Notes under the pieces: generated by a model
Seen by the model: the letters and a program-made list of their open reading frames with translations, nothing else
What the model was told of the DNA's origin: nothing
Databases searched by the model: none
Translations under genes and position numbers: made by a program
From: Prevotella sp.
GTDB taxonomy: Bacteria > Bacteroidota > Bacteroidia > Bacteroidales > Bacteroidaceae
DNA: 64,000 nucleotides
Direction of reading: 5' to 3'
NCBI GenBank assembly: GCA_016285245.1
Contig: JAEEQH010000008.1
Location: 1 to 64,000 of the forward strand
Shown: positions 18,744-27,728 of the stretch, in pieces
Layout of the letters: every line of letters begins with the position of its first letter
Position numbering within the stretch: position 1 is the stretch's first letter

Positions 18744-21700
18744 ATGAAAAAAAGATTAATTGGTACATTGCTTCTGGGAGCACTTATGGTGTCTTCCACA
18801 AGCATGTTCACGTCTTGTAAGGACTACGATGACGACATCAACAACATCGTCGCAACGAAGGCCGACAAGACAGAACTCCAGGAGGTCAAGAAGTCTCTTG
18901 AGAACGAGATTAGCGGTCTCAAGGATCAGCTTTCGACCGTCACTGGCCAGATCACAACTCTGACCAACAACAAGGCAGACAAGTTCAATGTTGATGGTGA
19001 GACCTACAACCTTGAGACTGTCTGGAACCAGCTCTTCCCGCTGATTGAGAAGGAGGCTAACCTCCGCACTCGTATCGGTGAGGCTGAGGAGGCTATCGAT
19101 CTTCTTGAAGACATGATCGGTAGTAAGATCAGCCAGTCTGAGTACTTCAAGGACTGCAAGAACTACTACGAGGCTCTTGAGAAGACTTGGGCAAAGGTCG
19201 CTTCTGTTGACTCTGAGCTGGGTAAGGCTCTGCAGCGTATCGAAGGTCTGGAGAACGCTATCAACGACGAGAAGACCGGTCTGATGGCTGTCTACAACGA
19301 CCTGCAGGGTCAGATCAAGGCTCTTGGTGCTCTGACTGATCGCGTTCAGACTATTGAGAGCGACTATCTGAAGCAGGCTGATAAGGAAGAACTGCAGAAG
19401 AAGATTAAGGATGAGAAGGAAGCTCTCGAGACGAAGATCAATGGCCTCGAGACCGCTTTGAGAACGGCTATCGAGCAGGCTGAGGCTCGTGCTAAGACCT
19501 ATGCTAAGGATCAGGCTGACGCCGCTCAGGCTGAGGCTATCAGACAGTCTAAGGAGTACACCAACCAGGAGCTGGCCAAGATGGGTCTCCGTGTTGACTC
19601 TCTGGCAAATGTGACGAAGGGTCTGTCTGACCGCATCGACAAGAACTTCGCCCTGATCAACATCCTGAACGTTTACGTTCGTCAGGCTCTCCGTGGTCTG
19701 GTATTCTCTATGGATACTTACTATGCTGGTATTGAGGCTACTGACCTGACCGTGCTGTGGTACAAGAAGTACACGCTCAATGAGGCTAAGGCTGACGAGA
19801 TTGAGCTCTACGGCTATGCTGGTCCTGAGCAGGGTTGGAACAATCCTCAGGATGAGCCTATGTCCGCTGACAACTATCTGGAGCGTCTGAATGCTCACAA
19901 GCACGTTAATCTTGACTTAACCACTCGCTATGCTGCTACTTCTGAAAGTTATAGCAAGGTGCTGAAGTTCCAGGCTAAGTACTACATGAACCCGTCGAGC
20001 GCTGCTATCAGCGACGCCGCTGGTACTGTGAAGGTGTATGCTTTTGACAAGCCCTATCATCTGGCTATCGACACTATCATGGAGGACGGTGATGTTGAAA
20101 TCGTTCTGCCGAAGAGCGAGTTCAATGGTCTGGAGACTGAGTATGGTGCTGGTATCAAGGTTGTTAACTGGAAGACTGAGAATGGTATGCTGATTGTCGA
20201 TCTCGACTGCACGAACCCCAACAAGATTCGTAGCATCCTGAATGACAACGCTGTCACCGTCTTCGCTGCTAACGTTAACGATAGCATCACTTCTGATTTC
20301 GCCGCTCTGTACAAGCAGGACGTGAAGGATCTCCGCATCTCTCACACCCCGCAGACTGCTAACGGCTATGCTAACCACAATGGTGCTCTGATCCACAACG
20401 GTCAGCGCTTCGGTTCTCACAAGGCTGAGCAGGTTAACAAGCACTGCGGTTACTGCTCATATAAGGGCGACAACCAGCTGGCTGAGTATCAGAGTGGCCT
20501 CCACCTGATGCAGACTGTTGCTGAGGCAGCAGGTACAAGTGGCGTTACTGGTAACGGTACTGCTAATGCTAAGGCTGACAAGTTCAAGGATTCTCCTGCC
20601 GGTGGTTTCGACTGCCAGGATAGCGTTGGCTACAAGGATACCCTTGACCTGATGAAGCTTGTTGAGGTTCACTATACTGTTTACGATGCAAACGGCGAGA
20701 ACGCTACTCACACCAAGATGTCTGCTGACATGATTAAGGCTGCTGGTCTGAAGTTCCGCTTTGCTCTGACAGGTCTGTTCTATGGTACCAACCAGACCTC
20801 TGAGTCTGCTCACGCTGCTATCAAGCACGAGGTTGCCAAGGACGGTAGCGACTCTATCTGGTGGCTGCGTCCTCAGATGCCTGACTCCATCATTAAGGAT
20901 GGCGTGAAGGAAGGTGTTGCTGTTGCTTGGAACGCTACGAAGAAGGGTACCCTCGTTGGTACACAGGCTCGTCAGACCATCGGTCGTACGCCGCTGGTTC
21001 GCGTAGAGCTCTATATGCCCGGTGAGGATGGTAAGGACGTCGTTGTTGACTACGGCTACATCCGCATCAAGATTGTTGAGCATCCGAAGCAGATTGATGA
21101 GTATGTTGAGCCTATCTACATGGTTGAGTACAATACTCCGGGTATGACCGCTTCTCAGGACTTCTGTGCTGCACTTGGCGGCAAGGGAATGGAGTTCGTA
21201 CAGCGCTGGATTGAGATGGAGTACGACATCATGTCCGACATCGACATCACGCAGAATGAGTTCGAGTCTAACTACATCTATGACGGTGATGGTGAAGTCT
21301 TCAACCAGTTCTATCTGAAGAAGGTTGGTAATGGCTATGTTCCGACTGCTGTTACAAACGATGGTTCTGCAACTGATGAGCTCGGCCAGATCAGAATCCG
21401 CCGTAACTGGGAGGATGAGCAGACTTCTGTAGTCGAGTGGAAGGTTACTGACGCACAGCTGACTGCTTATGCTAACAAGCTTGGTGGTGACGCTTCTAAG
21501 GCTAACCTCGTACGTGTCGCTCGCTTCCAGAAGAGAGGCAATAGCACTCTCCCCGCTCCGCAGTATCCGACTTACATCTATGTTGCCTTCATCCCGGCTG
21601 GTCTGACCATCAGCGCTGAGCCCACTGTTAGTGGCGTTCTGAACTGGGAGAACGAGTTCAACAGACGTAATACCTCTAACTGGTATGCTAAGAACGCTAA

Positions 21701-22850
21701 TCCTGATCCTGTCACGAGAGTTGTGACTCCGGGTCTTGTTGAGATTCACGCTCAGACGCTGAGCCCCGAGGATACAAGTGCTAAGGAAGAGTGGACTGGC
21801 CAGGCTGACTCGCTGACGACTCACCTGCCCGACGTCTTCACCAAGGCTAGCAACGCTGCTGGTGTTCCTAACAAGCTGATCACTCCGACTAACGATGCTT
21901 ATGACAAGTTCATTACCATCAATGGTGCTGACATCAAGGGTAGAAGCCTGAAGCTCGATCTCGTCTTCGTTGACTCTACCTATAAGGATCAGAAGTTCAA
22001 GGCTAACAACGGTAAGAGCTACAAGCTCGAGGTCATCAACAAGGGTAAGGCTCTGGGCGCTTACGAGAGCACCTATACTTCTTGGAAGGATACTCCTGCT
22101 GACAAGCGCGATACAGTTGCTATCATGTACTTCGATCAGGACGAAGCTTGTGATGCTAAGGACTCTATCAACCACTGGCAGGTTGGCTATCGCAACAACT
22201 ACGTTGCTGACGCTCTGCTGAACTATGCTGCTCACGACGAGCTCGCTAACGATATCGTCAAGGCTGTGGTTGGTGTGAAGGCTACTTATGCAACCTGTAA
22301 TGTGCCTCTGTCTCAGAACACGTTCGACATCCGCTTCCTGCGTCCTATCAACGTCAAGAACTCTGACAAGACCGTGGGTGATGCTGCTGACAACGGTAAG
22401 CAGATTATCTACCTCCGCGACTGTGTGAGCTTCACCGACTGGCGTGACGTTCCGTTCAAGACCGAGTACTGGTACTACTATGGCATCCAGTTCATCGAGA
22501 TTGCTGACGTTGCTGAGGGTCACTTCCTCGCTGAGAATGCTGAGGTGATGACTGACCTTGATGCCGATGGTAACGTTTCGACGAAGGCTCCTCTGGTTGA
22601 CAAGAACCCGTTGCTTGACCTCGTCTATGAGTACAAGCCTGAGGATGCCGTCGAGGGACCCGGTGAGCAGGAAGACTTCGGTTACATTACCTACAGTAAC
22701 TTCTCTAACACCACTCAGGAATTCCACCTGTGGCTGCCGATTAAGGTGACCTACATCTGGGGTGAAATCTATACCACTGTCCAGGTGACCGTTAAGGCTA
22801 CCCAGGGTAACGGCGGTACGGGTACGAATGGAAGCCGTCAGGCTAAGTAA
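18744..22850 (+). CDS. Large coiled-coil surface lipoprotein, function unknown
   Basis: The 1368-residue product has a lipoprotein signal ending in MFTSCKDYDDD (Cys25). The SCKDYDDDI start is seen on many large Bacteroidota surface proteins. Residues about 35-300 are a long coiled coil rich in Lys/Glu heptads (ATKADKTELQEVKKSLENEI and later blocks). The remaining 1000 residues look like beta-rich domains with no motif I recognise. Codon use differs sharply from the neighbours: alanine is mostly GCT and lysine AAG, a bias expected of one of the most highly expressed genes. Strong promoter, isolated position and strong terminator agree. It could be a major surface-layer or adhesion protein (inference). 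An N-terminal domain like that of PL29 lyases is the alternative label. Confidence 0.7.
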   Translation: MKKRLIGTLLLGALMVSSTSMFTSCKDYDDDINNIVATKADKTELQEVKKSLENEISGLKDQLSTVTGQITTLTNNKADKFNVDGETYNLETVWNQLFPLIEKEANLRTRIGEAEEAIDLLEDMIGSKISQSEYFKDCKNYYEALEKTWAKVASVDSELGKALQRIEGLENAINDEKTGLMAVYNDLQGQIKALGALTDRVQTIESDYLKQADKEELQKKIKDEKEALETKINGLETALRTAIEQAEARAKTYAKDQADAAQAEAIRQSKEYTNQELAKMGLRVDSLANVTKGLSDRIDKNFALINILNVYVRQALRGLVFSMDTYYAGIEATDLTVLWYKKYTLNEAKADEIELYGYAGPEQGWNNPQDEPMSADNYLERLNAHKHVNLDLTTRYAATSESYSKVLKFQAKYYMNPSSAAISDAAGTVKVYAFDKPYHLAIDTIMEDGDVEIVLPKSEFNGLETEYGAGIKVVNWKTENGMLIVDLDCTNPNKIRSILNDNAVTVFAANVNDSITSDFAALYKQDVKDLRISHTPQTANGYANHNGALIHNGQRFGSHKAEQVNKHCGYCSYKGDNQLAEYQSGLHLMQTVAEAAGTSGVTGNGTANAKADKFKDSPAGGFDCQDSVGYKDTLDLMKLVEVHYTVYDANGENATHTKMSADMIKAAGLKFRFALTGLFYGTNQTSESAHAAIKHEVAKDGSDSIWWLRPQMPDSIIKDGVKEGVAVAWNATKKGTLVGTQARQTIGRTPLVRVELYMPGEDGKDVVVDYGYIRIKIVEHPKQIDEYVEPIYMVEYNTPGMTASQDFCAALGGKGMEFVQRWIEMEYDIMSDIDITQNEFESNYIYDGDGEVFNQFYLKKVGNGYVPTAVTNDGSATDELGQIRIRRNWEDEQTSVVEWKVTDAQLTAYANKLGGDASKANLVRVARFQKRGNSTLPAPQYPTYIYVAFIPAGLTISAEPTVSGVLNWENEFNRRNTSNWYAKNANPDPVTRVVTPGLVEIHAQTLSPEDTSAKEEWTGQADSLTTHLPDVFTKASNAAGVPNKLITPTNDAYDKFITINGADIKGRSLKLDLVFVDSTYKDQKFKANNGKSYKLEVINKGKALGAYESTYTSWKDTPADKRDTVAIMYFDQDEACDAKDSINHWQVGYRNNYVADALLNYAAHDELANDIVKAVVGVKATYATCNVPLSQNTFDIRFLRPINVKNSDKTVGDAADNGKQIIYLRDCVSFTDWRDVPFKTEYWYYYGIQFIEIADVAEGHFLAENAEVMTDLDADGNVSTKAPLVDKNPLLDLVYEYKPEDAVEGPGEQEDFGYITYSNFSNTTQEFHLWLPIKVTYIWGEIYTTVQVTVKATQGNGGTGTNGSRQAK

Positions 22851-22878
22851 GTAAGATCCTAACGGATATCTATAGATA

Positions 22879-22912
22879 TAGGGGAGGGGTATGATACTCC
22901 TCCCCTATTTTT
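22879..22912 (+). terminator. Terminator of the surface-protein gene
   Basis: TAGGGGAGGGGTAT pairs with ATACTCCTCCCCTA with only wobble exceptions and a very small loop. TTTTT follows. It is one of the strongest hairpins in the window. Confidence 0.9.
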
Positions 22913-22944
22913 AATCTTAAAACGCGATAATAACCATTTACGCG

Positions 22945-23439
22945 ATGAAACTGAAACAACTGTTTTTTATTTCAATGGTAGCCGTGCTGGCATTCAGCTC
23001 CTGCAGCAACAAGAAGAAGCAGGAAATTGATCTTGTTCTCCGTCCTGCCTCGATGGTTTACACTGCCCAGGACTCTGCCGACATCTGGAACCTCTGCCAG
23101 CAGTTTGCTGACTTCTTCGGTAAGAACGACTTCGAGTCGTGCTCGATGATGCTCAACACGTTCCGTAACGACAGCATCTTCCCCTATACCGACAAGCAGC
23201 GTAAGGAGTATATTCAGAAAGTGCAGATGTTCTCGAACTACGGCTGCCGCATCGATGCCTTTGTGCTCCACAGCGACCGTAACAATGAGATTAGCCTGAA
23301 GGTGAAACTTTTCAACATCGGTACGCTCGACGACGATAAGGGCATCACCCACCTGTTCCTGAATCCTGTAAAGGTTGAGGATACCTGGTATCTGACGCTC
23401 CGTGACCAACGTGCCGACGGCGTTAAGAAAGTCTATTGA
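22945..23439 (+). CDS. Hypothetical lipoprotein
   Basis: The 164-residue product has a signal peptide ending in LAFSSC (Cys20) followed by a Lys-rich stretch (SNKKKQE). I recognise no domain. The sequence is a compact alpha/beta mix with one conserved-looking C-terminal strand pattern (VKVEDTWYLTLRDQRADG), as in NTF2-like or DUF4878-like stress proteins (a guess). It begins 95 nt after the surface-protein gene, past a strong terminator. I see no good TAnnTTTG box in the 30 nt between that terminator and the start. It leads a block of four genes encoding exported proteins. Confidence 0.75.
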   Translation: MKLKQLFFISMVAVLAFSSCSNKKKQEIDLVLRPASMVYTAQDSADIWNLCQQFADFFGKNDFESCSMMLNTFRNDSIFPYTDKQRKEYIQKVQMFSNYGCRIDAFVLHSDRNNEISLKVKLFNIGTLDDDKGITHLFLNPVKVEDTWYLTLRDQRADGVKKVY

Positions 23440-23451
23440 TTGTTTTTCAAG

Positions 23452-23859
23452 ATGATGAAAACACTGAATTATCTGTTCCTGTCGCTTTGCCTGCTCCTGA
23501 TGACGGCCAGTTGCAGTAAGAAACCTGATTCCAGCCTGCCTGCGAAGCTTGTCTACGAGCAGACTGATCAAGACCTCGGGTCAGTCATTATCGAGGATGG
23601 TACACGCGTGGTAAAGTACACCATTCGTAACGATGGCGGACATTATATCTACCTCGCTGATGTCGTGTCCTCATGTGACTGTACGAAACTCGATTTCAGC
23701 AGAGATAACCTCTGGGCTGGCGAGAAGACCACCATTAAAGTGACGTTCGATCCGAAGGATCTCCCCGAGGGCGACTTCGAACGTATGATCGGCGTCTATA
23801 CGAATATGAAACAACGTCCCGACACCCTGTACTTCCACGGTGTCGCAAAACATAAGTAA
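23452..23859 (+). CDS. DUF1573-family lipoprotein
   Basis: The product has 135 residues with lipobox MTASC (Cys21). The mature part is a single immunoglobulin-like DUF1573 domain: QDLGSVIIEDGTRVVKYTIR, the typical SSCDCT motif, and WAGEKTTIKVTFDPKD. Such domains are very common on exported Bacteroidota proteins. Their ligand is not known. A TTG-start frame extends back to 23440, touching the previous stop, but the ATG at 23452 (or 23455) is the better start. The next gene begins directly after its stop codon. Confidence 0.85.
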   Translation: MMKTLNYLFLSLCLLLMTASCSKKPDSSLPAKLVYEQTDQDLGSVIIEDGTRVVKYTIRNDGGHYIYLADVVSSCDCTKLDFSRDNLWAGEKTTIKVTFDPKDLPEGDFERMIGVYTNMKQRPDTLYFHGVAKHK

Positions 23860-25275
23860 ATGAGCAGTATTTTCCGAGGCCTTTATCTGGCCGTTGCTGT
23901 CGTGCTGTTATCACCCCCTCTGTTGGCTGATAACGGCACGGTATTGCATTTGTCGAAAAGCGGTTCTGCTGCTGGCGAGAAGACTGTTCCTGTAGGAGCG
24001 ACGATTACCTTCTCTTCTGAGGGTATGATAATCTCTTCCGAACAAGGCGCTATAGCGTTTGACAGCTTCGATGCCATCGAGTTCAGTGCCGACCGTAGTG
24101 CCGCCACCCCGTCACAAAGTGGTTCCGGTTCAACGCCAGGGACCATGAAGACGGTCAACATCCAGTACCCGGCACCAGTCTATCCAGAGCCAAAGGACCT
24201 CGGACAGGGCGAGACGACGCCTGAACCGGGACCGGATGACCCCGATCCTCCCACACCTGTGACCTATGACCTGAGTGGTGCCACCATCACGGTGAAGGGT
24301 ACGTACGTGTATACTGGTGAGGCGGTTTCTCCTGAGTACACCGTTACTTACAACGGCACGCAGCTGACTGCCCACGAGGATTTTACCGCCCAATTGTCTG
24401 ACAATACCAATGTTGGTACCGCTACCATCACCATTACTGCCGTTGATGGCAGCAGCTATACGGGCAGCACGTCGCAGACGTTCACCATTGCTCCATGTGA
24501 CCTCAGCGAGGCAACGGTCAGCACAGAGCAGTCGACATATATCTATACCGGCCTGGCCATTGAGCCTGTCGTCACGGTGGTGCTCGACGGCAAGACGCTG
24601 ACTAAGAATGTCGACTATACGGTGAGTTATAACAAGAATGTCAATGCTGGAACTGCCGTCATTAACGTTCGCGGTAAGGACAACTACACCGGTTCCGTCG
24701 AATCGGCGTTCACTATCGAGAAACCTGTTCCCGAGTCTGACATTGTCGTGACCTTAGACGATGAGGCGATAGAGCCGATAGTCGATCCCACGAATACGCT
24801 TGCCAGTTATAAATGCTCACATGGAGAAGTGACTTTGATTGGCTATTCTGCCGAAACAGGCGATAGCGTGACCTTGATGGTGTATCCGAAGAGTGGTTAT
24901 GTCATCAGCAGCTTCTTGCTGTCGGAGAACCTGGACTACAAGGAAAGTCCTATTACGGGCACTTCCATGCAATATAAGTATGCTAAGCCCGCCGGAAAGC
25001 TGACGATTGCCATCGTCTTCGAAGAGAAGCAGGCTGACGGAATCGCTGAGAACACCGCCGACGGTCTCCGCTTCACGGTCATCGACCGCCAGACGGTGCG
25101 CATCACCGGTGCCGAAGAGACTGCTAAGGTTAACGTCTTCGATGCCCGCGGTCAGCACGTGGCTGCCGATGTGCAGCGTTCTGAGACGGATATTGTTGTC
25201 CGTCTGGCCAGTCAGCCGCAGAGTCTCTATATCATCCAAGTCAATAACAACACGTTCAAGATCTATAAAAAATGA
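23860..25275 (+). CDS. Secreted repeat protein with type IX secretion tail
   Basis: The 471-residue product has a signal peptide (about 1-23). A Pro/Gly/Asp-rich linker lies at about 90-135. Two tandem beta-sandwich repeats of about 78 residues follow (about 138-215 and 216-292), each with a pattern like YVYTGEAVSPEYTVTYNG and VGTATITI. A third beta domain (about 293-395) follows. The last 75 residues look like a type IX secretion C-terminal sorting domain (VNVFDARGQHV, then SLYIIQVNNNTFKIYKK). The protein is therefore probably exported across the outer membrane and anchored or released. Its start abuts the previous stop, and it overlaps the next gene by 4 bp, so the genes are co-translated. 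Confidence 0.75.
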   Translation: MSSIFRGLYLAVAVVLLSPPLLADNGTVLHLSKSGSAAGEKTVPVGATITFSSEGMIISSEQGAIAFDSFDAIEFSADRSAATPSQSGSGSTPGTMKTVNIQYPAPVYPEPKDLGQGETTPEPGPDDPDPPTPVTYDLSGATITVKGTYVYTGEAVSPEYTVTYNGTQLTAHEDFTAQLSDNTNVGTATITITAVDGSSYTGSTSQTFTIAPCDLSEATVSTEQSTYIYTGLAIEPVVTVVLDGKTLTKNVDYTVSYNKNVNAGTAVINVRGKDNYTGSVESAFTIEKPVPESDIVVTLDDEAIEPIVDPTNTLASYKCSHGEVTLIGYSAETGDSVTLMVYPKSGYVISSFLLSENLDYKESPITGTSMQYKYAKPAGKLTIAIVFEEKQADGIAENTADGLRFTVIDRQTVRITGAEETAKVNVFDARGQHVAADVQRSETDIVVRLASQPQSLYIIQVNNNTFKIYKK

Positions 25276-27548
25276 AAAAGACAATATTATTAGTGGTTTG
25301 TGCCCTCTTGGGCGTGCTGTCGACCTCGGCACAGCAGATGGTGTTGAAATACACTGATCAAGATGGCGTGCAGCAAGTGTTGCAGATGGAGGTGTGGCGC
25401 ATCGACCAGATGCAGTTCGTACCAGGTAATTCAGTGACGCTGACGGACACCCCTAACATTATCGACTTTGGCTTGGGCGTGCGCTGGGCCGACCGCAACT
25501 TGGGTGCTGCCAGTGCGAAAGATCCGGGCCTTCTGATAGGCTGGGGTGACACGACGCTGACGAACTACTCCACGAAACTGCAGTATTTCCCGACCACGAC
25601 GGCTCCGGCACAGATCTCTGCCAGTCAGTACGACGTCGCCAAAGTGAAATGGGATGAGTCGTGGCATATGCCTACTGAGGCTGAGTTGCAGGAGCTGATT
25701 GACGCCTGTAACTGGGAGTGGGTCAACGATGTCGAGAACGATAGCGTGGGTGTCGTGGGTAAGTTGAAGACCGACGAGGCAAAGACGATTTTCTTCCCCG
25801 CTGCCGGCTACCGTCAAGGAAAGACCGAGGCTGACAAGACAGCTAAGGGCTACTACTGGACAGGTATGTTGGGGCAGGCAACCGACAAAGCGAAAGCCCG
25901 GATGATGAGTTTTTCTGAAGGCACTCCGACACCGACGGTCGCCGAGGATTTCCGCTACCTCGGACTGGCTATCCGTCCCGTCACGGGACCGGTGGTCGTT
26001 CCTACGGGTCTTGGCACGGTGACGGCATCCAGCATTGAGGCACAGAGTGCCACGGTGACGGCTACGCTGACGGGTGACTTGGAGGATGCGCCGCAGGTGA
26101 CTATTAAGTATGGTACGAGTGCAGATAACTTAGCCTACACCAAAACCGTCGATGAGGCAGCGTCTACGATAACCATTAACCTCACCGGTCTTTTGCAGAA
26201 CACCACCTACTACGTGAAGGTCATTTTGCAGACTGACAATGGCACATTTGACCAGACCATTAGCTTCGATACGAAGAAGTTAGATAAGTTCCCGGTGGCA
26301 GAGGCGGTCAACCTTGGTCTGTCCAGCGGCACCAAGTGGGCATCGTGGAACATGGGTTCGACGTCAGCGATGCATGTGCCGGAAACGCAGTATGCTCGTT
26401 ATGGCTGGGGTGATCCTACGGGAGAAGTGCATTCTCTCTATGCAAGTGATTATCTGATTTCACAGAACACGTCATTCAAGAATGGTAATATCATTGATAT
26501 TGCCGGCACGCAGTACGATATTGCCACGGTGCAGTGGGGAACGGGCTGGCGTCTGCCGCGTCAGTCTGACTTTGAGGAACTTATCCGTGAGTGTACCGCC
26601 GAGAGAGGAACCTTCACCGATGCCAATGGTGTGTCGCATTACGGCATTAAGTTTATCGGTCCGAATGGCAGATCTATCCTCCTTCCTGCGGCAGGCTTGA
26701 GGAATTCAAAGGGCAACCTCGTCTCCGATAACAGCCTGTGTGCTTACTGGGCGAGCACCAACCTGAATAACGTCAGCGTACCTATCCCTATTGTCTATTC
26801 GACCTCTTTGAGTGTCGATTCTAAGGGCCCCATCTATTACCAGTTGGCCATTCGTCCAGTCTATGAAGAGACCAGCGGCTCTTCGTCAGGCAGTGGCGGC
26901 GGTGAGTCTGGTGGTGAGTCTGGTGGAGAGCCTGGTGGTGAGTCCGGCGGTGATTCTGGACAGACACAGCCCGAGACACCTTCTGCAGGTAATGCCGTTG
27001 ACTTGGGTTTGAGTATCTACTGGGCTGACAGGAACGTCGGCAGCTCTAGTGCATCGAATGTTGGCTACTACATCCCCTGGGGCGATACGCAGTCGCGTAG
27101 CGATTATTCGCAGTCGACCTATATTCACTACAAGAACAATGCCTACGTGGTGACTGGCCTACAGCCGCTGCCAGCGCAGTATGATGCTGCTTCTCAGGTA
27201 TGGGGTGGCGATTGGCGTATGCCGACGATGGAGGAATGGAGCGATCTGATAAACTATTGTGACTGGGTAGAAGAAGGTGACGGCTTCCGTGTCTATAAAA
27301 AAGGCTCCACGAAGAAGAGCGAGAGTATCTATCTGCCTACATCGGGCTATAAGATTACGGATAAAGGCAGCGTTACTACTATGAGTCGGAGTTACTGTAC
27401 CTACTGGACCAGTACGTTGAGTACGACGGTACAGTATAAAGGAGCAAAGGGTATGGCCTTCTTGGGAAGGCCGAGCTCAGACTACAAGACCGTGACTGTC
27501 TACGACCGTTATCAGGGTATGCCCATCCGACCAGTGAAGAACAAGTAA
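25272..27548 (+). CDS. Secreted protein with three FISUMP-like domains
   Basis: The 758-residue product has a signal peptide (about 1-20). Three repeats resemble the Fibrobacter succinogenes major paralogous (FISUMP) domain. They lie at about 60-240, 340-530 and 575-758. Each opens with a V(D/N)LGLS..WA..N(V/M)G motif, then a YGWGD or IPWGDT segment, then a W....W(R/H)(L/M)P(T/R) segment. A fibronectin type III-like domain (about 245-335) lies between the first two. A Gly/Glu/Ser linker of SGGE units precedes the third. The role is unknown; FISUMP proteins are generally extracellular. ATGA overlap with the preceding gene shows coupling. A terminator follows at 27567. Confidence 0.75.
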   Translation: MKKTILLVVCALLGVLSTSAQQMVLKYTDQDGVQQVLQMEVWRIDQMQFVPGNSVTLTDTPNIIDFGLGVRWADRNLGAASAKDPGLLIGWGDTTLTNYSTKLQYFPTTTAPAQISASQYDVAKVKWDESWHMPTEAELQELIDACNWEWVNDVENDSVGVVGKLKTDEAKTIFFPAAGYRQGKTEADKTAKGYYWTGMLGQATDKAKARMMSFSEGTPTPTVAEDFRYLGLAIRPVTGPVVVPTGLGTVTASSIEAQSATVTATLTGDLEDAPQVTIKYGTSADNLAYTKTVDEAASTITINLTGLLQNTTYYVKVILQTDNGTFDQTISFDTKKLDKFPVAEAVNLGLSSGTKWASWNMGSTSAMHVPETQYARYGWGDPTGEVHSLYASDYLISQNTSFKNGNIIDIAGTQYDIATVQWGTGWRLPRQSDFEELIRECTAERGTFTDANGVSHYGIKFIGPNGRSILLPAAGLRNSKGNLVSDNSLCAYWASTNLNNVSVPIPIVYSTSLSVDSKGPIYYQLAIRPVYEETSGSSSGSGGGESGGESGGEPGGESGGDSGQTQPETPSAGNAVDLGLSIYWADRNVGSSSASNVGYYIPWGDTQSRSDYSQSTYIHYKNNAYVVTGLQPLPAQYDAASQVWGGDWRMPTMEEWSDLINYCDWVEEGDGFRVYKKGSTKKSESIYLPTSGYKITDKGSVTTMSRSYCTYWTSTLSTTVQYKGAKGMAFLGRPSSDYKTVTVYDRYQGMPIRPVKNK

Positions 27549-27566
27549 GATCAGATACCTCTTTAT

Positions 27567-27610
27567 AAGGGCGTTTTCTACCGAAAAACGGCCGGAAACG
27601 CCCTTCTTTT
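27567..27610 (+). terminator. Terminator after the secreted-protein block
   Basis: AAGGGCGTTT (27567-27576) pairs with AAACGCCCTT (27596-27605). CTTTT follows. The 19-nt loop contains a second short CCG/CGG stem. Confidence 0.75.
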
Positions 27611-27648
27611 GGGAAAAAAGCACGTTTTTTTAAAGATTTTTGCAAAAA

Positions 27649-27682
27649 TTTGTAGGTAAATCAAAAAAATAATGTAACTTTG
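27649..27682 (+). promoter_or_regulatory. Promoter of the OmpA-family gene
   Basis: TAACTTTG at 27675-27682 has TTTG at 27649-27652, spacing 22 bp, slightly wider than usual. The leader is about 40 nt and AT-rich. Confidence 0.7.
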
Positions 27683-27728
27683 CCCCCGAAAAGTGTAGAT
27701 ATATATCATTATCAATTAAATACAAATT

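Noticed and set aside
20457..22727. A 756-codon - strand frame inside the 1368-residue surface-protein gene
   Set aside because: The + strand frame has promoter, lipoprotein signal and terminator. The antisense frame arises because preferred codons such as GCT, GAC and AAG avoid stops on the other strand.
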